A stretch of DNA of 64,000 bases from Methylobacterium phyllostachyos (GTDB lineage: Bacteria > Pseudomonadota > Alphaproteobacteria > Rhizobiales > Beijerinckiaceae), in contig NZ_FNHS01000011.1 of assembly GCF_900103445.1 (NCBI RefSeq), forward strand, positions 62,001 through 126,000, given 5' to 3'. Under the pieces are notes generated by a model, which searched no databases, was not told where the DNA came from, and saw only the letters and a list, made by a program, of their open reading frames with translations. This document shows positions 8,460 to 17,778 of the stretch, piece after piece (within the stretch, counting starts at the first letter, position 1; every line of letters begins with the position of its first letter). A program made the translations under genes and the position numbers.

Positions 8460-8678
8460 TCAGCAGCAGCGGAAGCCGGACGTATTGCCCACCCCGAAGC
8501 GGGCGTTCTCCCGATTGCGAAAGAACTCCACCTCGGTCATCGGCGCCCGGTCGGGATGGGTGCGGCGGATATGCTCGGCGTAGGCCGCGTAATCCCCCTG
8601 CCCCACCATCAGCCGGGCGCCGTCGCAGACGCATTTGGACAGCGTCCGGAGGCGGTCCCGCAGGTTCGGCTGCTGCAT
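8460..8678 (-). CDS. ybdD: YbdD/YjiX family protein, CstA partner
   Basis: This 72-residue protein ends in the conserved segment FFRNRENARFGVGNTSGFRC and carries the typical YAEHIRRTHPD helix. YbdD/YjiX proteins are encoded directly downstream of CstA or BtsT transporters, and in E. coli they are needed for pyruvate uptake by those carriers. The start lies 4 bases after the cstA stop on the same strand, so the two are co-transcribed. A decayed second copy of its 3' end lies at 7713-7795. Confidence 0.93.
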   Translation of the reverse strand: MQQPNLRDRLRTLSKCVCDGARLMVGQGDYAAYAEHIRRTHPDRAPMTEVEFFRNRENARFGVGNTSGFRCC

Positions 8679-8682
8679 CGCC

Positions 8683-10743
8683 CTACTCCGCCGCGACCAG
8701 GCGCGGCTCGGTCTCCAGCGCGGTCCAACGATCGGCGCGCCACGCCTTCAGGCAGGCGGCGATGCCGAAGCCCGCGATGGCGATGACGAGGCCGATGAAC
8801 AGGGCCGCCAGCACCGCGTCGATCCGGTCGTTCAGGATGATCTGGCTCATCTGGTCGGCGTTCTTGGCGGGCGCCAGGATCTTGCCCTCCGCGGCGGCCC
8901 CCGCGTAGCGCTCGGCATGGGCCAGGAACCCGATCTTCGGGTCGGCGGAGAAGATCTTCTGCCAGCCGGCCGTGAGGGTGCACAGGCACAGCCACGCGGT
9001 CGGGATGATGGTCACGAAGGCGTAGCGCTCGCGCTTCATCTTGAAGATCACCACCGTGCAGAGCGTCAGCGCCACCGCGGCCAGCATCTGGTTCGAGATG
9101 CCGAAGAGCGGCCACAGGGTGTTGATGCCGCCGAGCGGGTCGGTCACCCCCTGGTAGAGGAAGTAGCCCCAGGCGCCGACCGAGATGGCGGTGGCCGCGA
9201 TGCTCGGCCCCCACGACGTGGTGTTCTTGAACGAAGGCACCGCCAGCGCGACGAGATCCTGCACCATGAACCGGCAGGCGCGCGTCCCCGCATCCACAGC
9301 CGTGAGGATGAACAAAGCCTCGAACAGGATCGCGAAGTGGTACCAGAAGGCCATCATAGCCTTGCCGCCAATGGCCGACGAGATGATGTGGGCCATGCCG
9401 ACCGCGAGCGTCGGCGCGCCGCCGGCGCGCGAGATGATGGTGCGCTCACCAACATCCGCGGCGGTCTGAGTGATGATCTCGGGTGTCGTGGCAAAGCCGA
9501 GCTTGCTCACGGCCGCGGCCGCCGTCTCCGGCGTGGTGCCGATGAGCGCCGCGGGCGAGTTCATGGTGAAGTAGACGCCCGGGTCGATCACGCAGGCCGA
9601 GACCAAGGCCATGATCGCCACGAAGGATTCCATCAGCATGCCGCCATAGCCGATGAAGCGGGCATCCGACTCGCTGGCGATCAGCTTCGGGGTGGTGCCC
9701 GACGAGATCAGCGCGTGGAAACCCGAGACTGCGCCGCACGCGATGGTGATGAACAGGAACGGGAACAGGCTGCCCGCCCAGACCGGGCCGGTGCCGTCCA
9801 CGAACTTGGTCATCGCCGGCATCTGCATGTGCGGGGCGACGAAGGCGATGCCGAGGGCGAGGCCGACGATGGTGCCGATCTTGAGGAAGGTCGACAGATA
9901 GTCGCGCGGGGCGAGCAGCAGCCAGACCGGCAGGATCGAAGCCACGAAGCCGTAACCGATTAGCATCCAGCAGAGCTGCGGGCCGGTGAAGGTGAAGGCC
10001 GGGCCCCAGACCGGGCTCGACGCGACCGAGCCGCCGGCCACGATCGCCAACATCAGCAGCACGAAGCCCAGGATCGAGACCTCGCCGATTTTTCCGGGGC
10101 GGATGTAGCGGGAATAGACGCCCATCAGCATGGCGATCGGGATCGTCGACATCACCGTGAAGGTGCCCCAGGGGCTCTCGGCGAGCGCCTTGACGACGAT
10201 CAGCGCGAGCACCGCGAGCAGGATCACCATGATCAGGAAGGTGCCGAACAACGCGATGATGCCGGGAATCGTGCCGAGTTCGGCCCGGATCAGCTCGCCG
10301 AGGGAGCGGCCGTCCCGGCGCATCGACACGAACAGGACCATGAAGTCCTGCACGGCGCCGGCGAGAACCACGCCGGCCAGGATCCAGAGCATGCCGGGCA
10401 GGTAGCCCATCTGGGCGGCCAGCACCGGGCCGACCAGCGGCCCCGCCCCCGCGATCGCCGCGAAATGGTGGCCGAACAGCACGCCGCGGTTGGTAGGCAC
10501 GTAGTCGAGCCCGTCATTGTGGCGCACGGCGGGCGTCACACGTTTGGGGTCGAGGCGCATCACCTTGTCGGCGATGAATTTCGCGTAATAGCGGTAGGCG
10601 ATCAGGTAGACGCAGACGGCCGCGACCACGATCCAGAGGGCGTTGATCGTTTCGCCCCGTTGGCTCGCCACGATCGCCAGCGCCGCGGCGCCGAGTGCGC
10701 CTACCAGGGCCCAAGGCCCATGCCTGCCGAGCGCCGTACCCAT
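8683..10743 (-). CDS. cstA: Carbon starvation protein CstA-type transporter
   Basis: This 686-residue polytopic membrane protein belongs to the CstA/BtsT family. Visible hallmarks are the segment GPLVGPVLAAQMGYLPG, the hydrophobic helices that follow, and the ISSGTTPKL region. E. coli homologues import pyruvate (and peptides under carbon starvation). The ybdD companion follows with a 4-base gap. The divergent operon starting at 10960 encodes a second, unrelated carboxylate-type transporter, so this locus appears to specialise in small organic acids, which suits a methylotroph or phyllosphere organism. Substrate here is inferred from the family. Confidence 0.93.
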   Translation of the reverse strand: MGTALGRHGPWALVGALGAAALAIVASQRGETINALWIVVAAVCVYLIAYRYYAKFIADKVMRLDPKRVTPAVRHNDGLDYVPTNRGVLFGHHFAAIAGAGPLVGPVLAAQMGYLPGMLWILAGVVLAGAVQDFMVLFVSMRRDGRSLGELIRAELGTIPGIIALFGTFLIMVILLAVLALIVVKALAESPWGTFTVMSTIPIAMLMGVYSRYIRPGKIGEVSILGFVLLMLAIVAGGSVASSPVWGPAFTFTGPQLCWMLIGYGFVASILPVWLLLAPRDYLSTFLKIGTIVGLALGIAFVAPHMQMPAMTKFVDGTGPVWAGSLFPFLFITIACGAVSGFHALISSGTTPKLIASESDARFIGYGGMLMESFVAIMALVSACVIDPGVYFTMNSPAALIGTTPETAAAAVSKLGFATTPEIITQTAADVGERTIISRAGGAPTLAVGMAHIISSAIGGKAMMAFWYHFAILFEALFILTAVDAGTRACRFMVQDLVALAVPSFKNTTSWGPSIAATAISVGAWGYFLYQGVTDPLGGINTLWPLFGISNQMLAAVALTLCTVVIFKMKRERYAFVTIIPTAWLCLCTLTAGWQKIFSADPKIGFLAHAERYAGAAAEGKILAPAKNADQMSQIILNDRIDAVLAALFIGLVIAIAGFGIAACLKAWRADRWTALETEPRLVAAE

Positions 10744-10959
10744 CGTTCCCTCCCAGAGTGCCGCCTTGAGCTCGGACGGCTCCCCCGAGCCTCCGGCCGG
10801 GATTCGTGGATCCCGTGCGACAGGACTGGTTTATCCTATCCGTCTCCCGTTGACGCAAGCGATCCGAACTGTGATGCAGCGCTTCAGACCGCACGATGAA
10901 CGCTCCGTGTAACAACGGACATTCGTGGCGGACCTGTCTTACTCATCCGGGCCGCACCG

Positions 10960-11157
10960 ATGGAATCCCGACGCCGCTCGCCGCTGATGTGGCTCCTGCT
11001 GCTGCCCTTCCTGGGGCTGCTTTGGGTGCCGTTCTACAACCAGCACGATCCGGTGCTGCTCGGCTTCCCGTTCTTCTACTGGTACCAGCTGGCCTGGGTG
11101 CCGCTGACCTCGCTGATCCTCTACGTCGTCTACCGGGCCGTGCGCGATGACCGCTGA
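10960..11157 (+). CDS. DUF3311 small membrane protein
   Basis: This 65-residue protein has two predicted membrane helices (about residues 9-24 and 40-60) and the DUF3311 signature LLPFLGLLWVPFYN followed by FPFFYWYQLAW. DUF3311 proteins are encoded immediately upstream of sodium:solute symporters and are thought to be accessory subunits, analogous to the small DUF485-type partners of other SSS carriers. It overlaps the symporter start by 11 bases, indicating translational coupling. Confidence 0.88.
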   Translation: MESRRRSPLMWLLLLPFLGLLWVPFYNQHDPVLLGFPFFYWYQLAWVPLTSLILYVVYRAVRDDR

Positions 11158-12637
11158 TCTCGATATCCCGGCGCTGTCGGTCTTCGTCTTCTTCTTCTTG
11201 CTGGTAACCGTGATGGGCTTCGTGGCCGCCCGCTGGCGCCGGCCCGAGACGCTCGCCCATCTCGACGAGTGGGGCCTCGGCGGGCGCAAGTTCGGCACCT
11301 GGATCACGTGGTTCCTGATCGGCGGCGACTTCTACACCGCCTATACCGTCATTGCGGTGCCGGCCCTGGTCTACGCGGTGGGCGCCTACGGCTTCTTCGC
11401 GCTGCCCTACACGATCATCGTCTACCCGTTCGTCTTTGCGGTGATGCCGGTCCTGTGGCAGGCCGCCAAGGACAAGGGCTACGTCACGGCGGGCGACGTC
11501 GTGTACGGCACCTACGGTTCGCGGACGCTGGAGCTCGCGGTCGCGCTCACTGGCGTGATCGCTACCATGCCGTACATCGCGCTCCAGCTGATCGGCATGG
11601 AGGTGGCCATCAAGGCTTTGGGCCTGCACGGCGAGATCCCGCTGATCCTCGCCTTCCTGGTGCTGGCCTTCTACACCTACTCGTCGGGCCTGCGGGCGCC
11701 GGCGCTGATCGCCTTCGTCAAGGACATCATGATCTACGTCGTGGTGCTGGTGGCGGTGGCGATCGTGCCGTCGAAGCTCGGCGGCTACGGCGCGGTGTTC
11801 GACGCGGCCGACGCCGCCTTCAAGGCCAAGGGTTCGGGCGGCATCCTGCTGAGCCCGGCGCAGGTCCTGCCCTACGCGTCGCTGGCGCTCGGCTCGGCGC
11901 TCGCGGCCTTCATGTACCCGCATACGCTGACCGGCATTTTCGCTTCCTCGGGCGGCAACACGATCCGCAAGAACGCGGTGCTGCTCCCGGCCTACACGCT
12001 GCTCCTCGGCCTGCTCGCGATGCTCGGCTACATGGGCCACGCGGCCGGCCTGAAGGTGACGAGCAACAACGACGTCGTGCCGGCCCTGTTCAAGACCCTG
12101 TTCCCGGGCTGGTTCGCGGGCTTCGCCTTCGCGGCGATCGCCATCGGCGCCCTGGTGCCGGCGGCGGTGATGTCGATCGGCGCGGCCAACCTGTTCTCGC
12201 GCAACGTCTGGAAGGCCTACGTCAACCCGAACGTCACCCCGTCGGGCGAGGCGCAGGTCGCCAAGATCACCTCGATGCTGGTCAAGATCGGCGCGCTGGT
12301 GGCGATCCTGGTCCTGCCGACGCAGTTCGCCCTCGATCTCCAGCTGCTCGGCGGCCTGTGGATCCTGCAGACCCTGCCGGCCCTGGTGTTCGGCCTCTAC
12401 GGCTCGTGGTTCCGTGCGCCGGCGCTGCTGGCGGGCTGGGCGGTCGGCTTCGTGGCCGGCAGCATCATCGCGTGGTCGGATGGCCTGAAGCCCCTGCACA
12501 GCCTGACCTTCGGCGACGCGAAGCTCACGCTCTACACCGGGCTGCTGGCGCTCGCCGTGAACATCGTCGTGGCGGTGGTGGTGAACGCGGCGCTGAGCCT
12601 GGGCGGCCGGAATACGGCCGTCGCGGCGGGGCGCTGA
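11147..12637 (+). CDS. Sodium:solute symporter family protein, MctP-like
   Basis: This 496-residue carrier of the sodium:solute symporter (SSS) family has about 13 membrane helices. The N-terminal helix is followed by the conserved LDEWGLGGRKFGTWITWFLI segment, and the central SSGLRAPALIAFVKD and GGNTIRKNAVLLP loops are typical of MctP-like monocarboxylate permeases. Such carriers take up lactate, pyruvate, propionate or alanine with Na+. It overlaps the DUF3311 gene upstream and is followed after 31 bases by a beta-hydroxyacid dehydrogenase, suggesting uptake plus oxidation of a small hydroxy- or branched acid. Exact substrate is unknown. Confidence 0.88.
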   Translation: MTADLDIPALSVFVFFFLLVTVMGFVAARWRRPETLAHLDEWGLGGRKFGTWITWFLIGGDFYTAYTVIAVPALVYAVGAYGFFALPYTIIVYPFVFAVMPVLWQAAKDKGYVTAGDVVYGTYGSRTLELAVALTGVIATMPYIALQLIGMEVAIKALGLHGEIPLILAFLVLAFYTYSSGLRAPALIAFVKDIMIYVVVLVAVAIVPSKLGGYGAVFDAADAAFKAKGSGGILLSPAQVLPYASLALGSALAAFMYPHTLTGIFASSGGNTIRKNAVLLPAYTLLLGLLAMLGYMGHAAGLKVTSNNDVVPALFKTLFPGWFAGFAFAAIAIGALVPAAVMSIGAANLFSRNVWKAYVNPNVTPSGEAQVAKITSMLVKIGALVAILVLPTQFALDLQLLGGLWILQTLPALVFGLYGSWFRAPALLAGWAVGFVAGSIIAWSDGLKPLHSLTFGDAKLTLYTGLLALAVNIVVAVVVNAALSLGGRNTAVAAGR

Positions 12638-12668
12638 GCCCCCCGGAACCCTGTTTGAGGAGAGCACA

Positions 12669-13538
12669 ATGGCGAAGGTCGCATTCCTGGGCCTCGGCGT
12701 GATGGGCGGCCCGATGGCGGGCCACCTCGCCAAGAAGGGGGGCCACGACGTCACGGTCTACAACCGGACCACGCCGAAGGCGGAAGCCTGGGTGAAGACC
12801 TACGGCGGCGCCTTCGCGCCCACGCCCCGGCAGGCCGTCGAGGGCGCCGAGATCGTGTTCGCCTGCGTCGGCAACGACGACGACCTGCGCAGCGTCGTGC
12901 TGGGCGAGGACGGAGCGCTCGCCGGCATGAAGCCCGGCGCGATCTTCGTGGACCACACCACGGCCTCGGCCGAGGTCGCCCGGGAACTCGCCGCGGCCGC
13001 GGAGGCCAAGGGTGTCGGCTTCATCGACGCCCCGGTCTCCGGCGGCCAGGCGGGCGCCGAGAACGGCGTGCTCACCGTCATGTGCGGCGGCGACGCGGCG
13101 ACCTACGCCAAGGTCGAGGGCGCGATCGGATCCTTCGCCCGGGCGTGCCGGCTGATGGGCCCGGTGGGGTCCGGCCAGCTGACCAAGATGGTCAACCAGA
13201 TCTGCATCGCCGGTCTGGTCCAGGGCCTCTCGGAGGGCGTCCACTTCGCCAAGCGGGCCGGCCTCGACGTGGAGGCGGTGCTCGACGTGATCTCCAAGGG
13301 GGCCGCCGGCTCCTGGCAGATGGAGAACCGCGGCAAGACCATGAACCAGGGCAAGTTCGACTTCGGCTTCGCGGTCGACTGGATGCGCAAGGACCTGGGC
13401 ATCCTGCTCGACGAGGCCCGCCGCAACGGCGCGAAGCTCCCGGTCTCGGCGCTGGTGGACCAGTTCTACGCCGAGGTGCAGGCCATGGGCGGCAACCGCT
13501 GGGATACGTCGAGCCTCGTGGCGCGGCTGGAGCGCTGA
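12669..13538 (+). CDS. NAD(P)-dependent beta-hydroxyacid dehydrogenase (HIBADH family)
   Basis: This 289-residue enzyme belongs to the 3-hydroxyisobutyrate/tartronate semialdehyde reductase family. The Rossmann signature GLGVMGGPMAGHLAKKG lies at about residues 8-24, the substrate motif DAPVSGGQAGAENG at about 120-133, and the catalytic lysine is K173 in GSGQLTKMVNQ. It interconverts a beta-hydroxyacid and the corresponding semialdehyde. A Shine-Dalgarno TTGAGGAG precedes the ATG. It lies 31 bases downstream of the SSS symporter gene, so a shared transcript is likely. 2-Hydroxy-3-oxopropionate reductase and 3-hydroxyisobutyrate dehydrogenase cannot be told apart from sequence alone. Confidence 0.9.
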   Translation: MAKVAFLGLGVMGGPMAGHLAKKGGHDVTVYNRTTPKAEAWVKTYGGAFAPTPRQAVEGAEIVFACVGNDDDLRSVVLGEDGALAGMKPGAIFVDHTTASAEVARELAAAAEAKGVGFIDAPVSGGQAGAENGVLTVMCGGDAATYAKVEGAIGSFARACRLMGPVGSGQLTKMVNQICIAGLVQGLSEGVHFAKRAGLDVEAVLDVISKGAAGSWQMENRGKTMNQGKFDFGFAVDWMRKDLGILLDEARRNGAKLPVSALVDQFYAEVQAMGGNRWDTSSLVARLER

Positions 13539-13570
13539 GCGCTCTTTTCGCGCGTTGCGAAACAATCCCC

Positions 13571-13604
13571 GCATCTCTCCCCTCTGCGAGAGAGGGAGAG
13601 ATGC
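13571..13604. terminator. Bidirectional terminator-like hairpin
   Basis: GCATCTCTCCC pairs with the complementary arm GGGAGAGATGC across a short purine-rich loop. It sits exactly between the convergent dehydrogenase and miaA stops. There is no clear T-tract, so the terminator role is inferred from position and stability. Confidence 0.6.
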
Positions 13605-13611
13605 GGCAAGC

Positions 13612-14543
13612 TCACAGCTCGGCCCCCGCCGCCTCCGGATCCATCCAGCGCCAGCTGTCCCCCATCTGGTGGCGGAACCACGTGAACTGGCGTTTCGCGT
13701 AGGCGCGCGTATCCGCCTGCCCCCGGGTGATCGCGTCTTCGAGGCTCATCACCCCGTCGAGATGGGCGATCAGGCCCGGCACGCCGTGGGCCCGCATCAC
13801 CGGCAGCATCGGATCGAGTTTTCGCGCCCATAGGCGGCCAACCTCATCCAGCGCACCCTCCGCGATCATGGTTCGGAACCGAGCGTCGATGCGGGCGCGC
13901 AGCTGTTCACGGTCGGGCGCCAGGAAGATCTTTTGGAGAGGCCGGCCCGCCAGCGGACCGGGAACGGGATCGCCGTAGAAGCTGGCGATCGGGCGGCCCG
14001 TAGCGAAAAAGATCTCCAGGGCGCGCATCACCCGCATCCGGTCGCTCGGGCGCAGGCGCGCTGCCCCCTCAGGATCGTGCCGGGCGAGGTCGGCGTGCAG
14101 CGCCTCCGTTGGACGGCCCTCCGCCGCGTCCCGCACCTGGGTGCGCACCGCTTCGGGCACGGGCGGAAGCTCCGAAAAGCCCTGCTCCAGTGCCCGGAAA
14201 TAGAGGCCGGTGCCGCCGACGAAGACCGGCAACCGCCCGTCGAGGCTCTGGAGCAACGCCGCCGCATCCCGCGCGAAGTGCCCCACGGAGTAGTTCACCG
14301 CGCCGTCGACATGGCCGTAGAGCCGGTGGGGCACCCGGGCTTCCTCATCGGGATCGGGCCGGGCGGTCAGGCACCGCAGATCCGCGTAGACCTGCATGGA
14401 ATCGGTGTTGATCACCACGCCGCCCTGGCGTTCCGCCAGCCGGGCGGCGAGCGCCGACTTGCCCGACGCGGTGGGCCCTGCGATGAGGATCGCCGCCGGG
14501 CGCCCCCCGGCCTCTTCCCGGTCTGGCAAGGCGAACCTCCACG

Positions 14544-14568
<25 letters not shown>
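13612..14568 (-). CDS. miaA: tRNA dimethylallyltransferase
   Basis: This protein of up to 318 residues transfers a dimethylallyl group to A37 of tRNAs reading UNN codons. The P-loop GPTASGKSALAARLA is at about residues 31-45, followed by NTDSMQVYADL and the VGGTGLYFRAL motif, all standard for MiaA. The given start overlaps the divergent serB start by 25 bases. A TTG at 14529 would give a 305-residue protein without overlap and may be the real start. It is monocistronic, with its end facing the dehydrogenase. Confidence 0.95.
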
Positions 14569-15437
<869 letters not shown>

Positions 15438-15441
15438 GCGC

Positions 15442-15981
15442 TCAGTGGAGGGTCCGGGTCAGAGCCACCACGGCGCCCAGCACCGCCAGCGTCTGAAAGC
15501 CGATCGCCCCAACCAGCCAGTGCACCGTCTCGACCTTCGCGGCGGCGATCGCGCCCTTTACCGCTTCGATCTCGGCCTTTGTTTCGAGGCGCAGCCCGTC
15601 CAGTCCTGCTTTGGTCTCCACACGTAGACCTTCAAGGCCGGCCGTGGTCGAAAGGCGAAGTGCCTCGATATCTGAGCTGGTCGAAAGCCGGAGATTATCG
15701 CTGTCGGCCTTGGTCGTTACGCGAAGGCTCTCGATGTCCCCCTGGGTCGCGAGCCGAAGCGCTTCTATGTCGGCACGGGACTGGATTTTCAGGGCTTCGA
15801 TGTCGCCGCGGACCACCTGAATATCGGCTCGCAGCTCGCGGATATCGGCTTTTGTAGCGAGGTTGCTGTCGAGGACGTCAACAAGTGCGTCCGCCAAGCC
15901 CTCCGCCTGTTCGGGCGACAGTTTAGCCTTCTCCCGCAGCGCGCGGGCGAACTTCAGGGTATCGAAAGCGACGGCCGTCAT
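15442..15981 (-). CDS. DUF1640-like coiled-coil membrane protein with eight 11-residue repeats
   Basis: This 179-residue protein begins with FDTLKFARALREKAKLSPEQ, resembling the DUF1640/CCDC90 family, then has eight consecutive 11-residue units from residue 60 to 147 with consensus DIEALRLxTxA, and a C-terminal membrane helix (about 155-175). Eleven-residue periodicity predicts a right-handed or straight coiled coil. Mitochondrial relatives (MCUR1/CCDC90) are membrane-anchored coiled-coil scaffolds. The bacterial function is not established. It converges with serB with a 4-base gap and is followed by degP on the same strand. Confidence 0.75.
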   Translation of the reverse strand: MTAVAFDTLKFARALREKAKLSPEQAEGLADALVDVLDSNLATKADIRELRADIQVVRGDIEALKIQSRADIEALRLATQGDIESLRVTTKADSDNLRLSTSSDIEALRLSTTAGLEGLRVETKAGLDGLRLETKAEIEAVKGAIAAAKVETVHWLVGAIGFQTLAVLGAVVALTRTLH

Positions 15982-16124
15982 CTGTCCAAGATCGTCCGAG
16001 CCACACCGACTCGCTGCATCAGTGTGCCGCCGCGCGGCGCGACGTCAATCGGCGCTCGCAGACGCGCGAAGGCCGCCGCTTCTCGCGAAGCGACGGCCTG
16101 AGATCCTTCGTCCGATGATGCCGC

Positions 16125-17669
16125 TCAGTCGAGCCCAAGGGCCACGAAGCGCACGTCGCCGGTGGCGCTCGCCACCAGCAGGAGGACAGACTTGCGCCCG
16201 TCCTTCTTCAACGCGTCGATCCGCTTGGTCACGTCGGCCGGGCTGTTCACCGACTCCTGGCCGACCTCGACGATCACCTCTCCGGGCTGGATCCGCTTGT
16301 CGGCCGCCGTCGAGTTCGGGTCGACGCGGGTGACGACCACGCCCTTCACGGTGTCCTTGATCGAATACTTCTTGCGCAGATCGTCGGTCATACCGGACAG
16401 GTTGAGGCCGAGCGCCTGACGGGTCGCGCTCTCGGGCTCCGGCTGCCGCAGGTTGGCGGGCTGCGGCTTGTCGCTGTCCTCAAGGCGCCCGAGGGTGACG
16501 GGCTTCGTCACCTCCTCGCCCTTGCGCATGACGACCACGTCGACCTTCTGGCCCACCGGGGTGGAGGCCACGATCCGCGGCAGGTCGCCGGAGGCCTTCA
16601 CCGGTGTCCCGTTGAACTTCAGGATCACGTCGCCGACCTCGATACCGGCGGTCTTGGCCGGACCCTTCTCGTCGACGCCGGCCACAAGGGCGCCGCGCGC
16701 GCCGCCCTTCAGGTTCAGCGCCTCCGCGGTGGCGTCATCGACGTTCTGGATGCGCACGCCGAGCCAGCCGCGGCGGACCTCACCGAAGTCGCGCAGCTGG
16801 TCGATCACGGGCTTCGCCGTATCGGAGGGCACCGCGAAGCCGATGCCGACCGAGCCGCCGGTGGGCGACAGGATCGCGGTGTTGATGCCGATCACCTCGC
16901 CGTCCATGTTGAACAGCGGACCGCCCGAATTGCCCTTGTTGATGGCCGCGTCGGTCTGAATGTAATTGTCGTAGGGTCCGGACTCGATGTTCCGGCCCCG
17001 GGCCGAGACGATGCCGGCCGAGACCGAGCCGCCGAGGCCGAACGGGTTGCCGATGGCGATCACCCAATCGCCCGGCCGCATCTTGTCGGAATCGCCGAAC
17101 GGTACCGCCTTGAGCGGATGATCGGCCGGGGGCTTCACCCGCAGGACGGCGAGATCGATCTTCGAATCCTTGCCGACGATCTCGGCCTTCAGCTTGGTGC
17201 CGTCGTGCAGGATGACCTGGATGTCATTGGCGTCGCCGATGACGTGGTTGTTGGTCACCACGAGGCCGGCGGCGTCGATGATGAAGCCGGAGCCCAACGA
17301 GTTGGACTTGCGCTGGGTCCGCGGTGCATCCCCGTCGCCGCCCCCTCCTCCGCCGCCGCGGCCGCCGCGGCGGTTGAAGAACTCCTCGAACAGATCCTCG
17401 AACGGGGTACCCGGGGGCACCTGCGGCCCGGCGCGGCCGCCGCGCGCCTCGACCGTGGTGGAGGCCGAGATGTTCACCACCGCGTCGGTCACCTGCTCGG
17501 CGAGGTCGGCCAGCGAAGCCGGTCCCTTGGCGAAGGCCGGGACCGGCAGGGCTGCCGTCGCCATGGAGGCGCCGACGAGGACGGCCGCCATCAGGCTGCG
17601 GGCGCGGGAACGGGGCTGCGCCTTGGCGCGGCCGAAGGGCGCCTCGGGGGGGCGCGCGACGGGGTGCAT
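16125..17669 (-). CDS. degP: Do/DegP-family periplasmic serine protease
   Basis: This 514-residue HtrA protease has a basic N-terminus and signal helix (about residues 25-47), then a trypsin-like domain with catalytic H142 (in TNNHVIGD), D172 (in SKIDLAVL) and S248 (in NKGNSGGPL), then two PDZ domains. A Gly-rich loop at about 102-113 corresponds to the LA loop. It degrades or refolds damaged envelope proteins. The ATG at 17669 gives a normal signal peptide and follows GAAGAGG; the longer frame is rejected. It sits downstream of hflKC on the same strand, forming the conserved alphaproteobacterial hflK-hflC-degP cluster of membrane quality control. Confidence 0.96.
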   Translation of the reverse strand: MHPVARPPEAPFGRAKAQPRSRARSLMAAVLVGASMATAALPVPAFAKGPASLADLAEQVTDAVVNISASTTVEARGGRAGPQVPPGTPFEDLFEEFFNRRGGRGGGGGGGDGDAPRTQRKSNSLGSGFIIDAAGLVVTNNHVIGDANDIQVILHDGTKLKAEIVGKDSKIDLAVLRVKPPADHPLKAVPFGDSDKMRPGDWVIAIGNPFGLGGSVSAGIVSARGRNIESGPYDNYIQTDAAINKGNSGGPLFNMDGEVIGINTAILSPTGGSVGIGFAVPSDTAKPVIDQLRDFGEVRRGWLGVRIQNVDDATAEALNLKGGARGALVAGVDEKGPAKTAGIEVGDVILKFNGTPVKASGDLPRIVASTPVGQKVDVVVMRKGEEVTKPVTLGRLEDSDKPQPANLRQPEPESATRQALGLNLSGMTDDLRKKYSIKDTVKGVVVTRVDPNSTAADKRIQPGEVIVEVGQESVNSPADVTKRIDALKKDGRKSVLLLVASATGDVRFVALGLD

Positions 17670-17778
17670 GATCGACCTCTTCAAGACCGCGTTTCCGGCT
17701 CCGCGGATCCCCGACCGGAGATCAGGGTCCGCGTGTTGTCGCACAAGATAGTTCCCGGGTGCCGGGGCACCAACACGC

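Noticed and set aside
10943..12754. Long minus-strand open frame of about 600 codons opposite the symporter
   Set aside because: Its product is rich in Arg/His/Asp/Gln and lacks any domain; it is the antisense shadow of the DUF3311-symporter genes, which have full motifs and ribosome sites.
13670..13695. Possible parS near GAACCACGTGAACTGG
   Set aside because: Only half of the palindrome matches, and it lies inside the miaA coding sequence.
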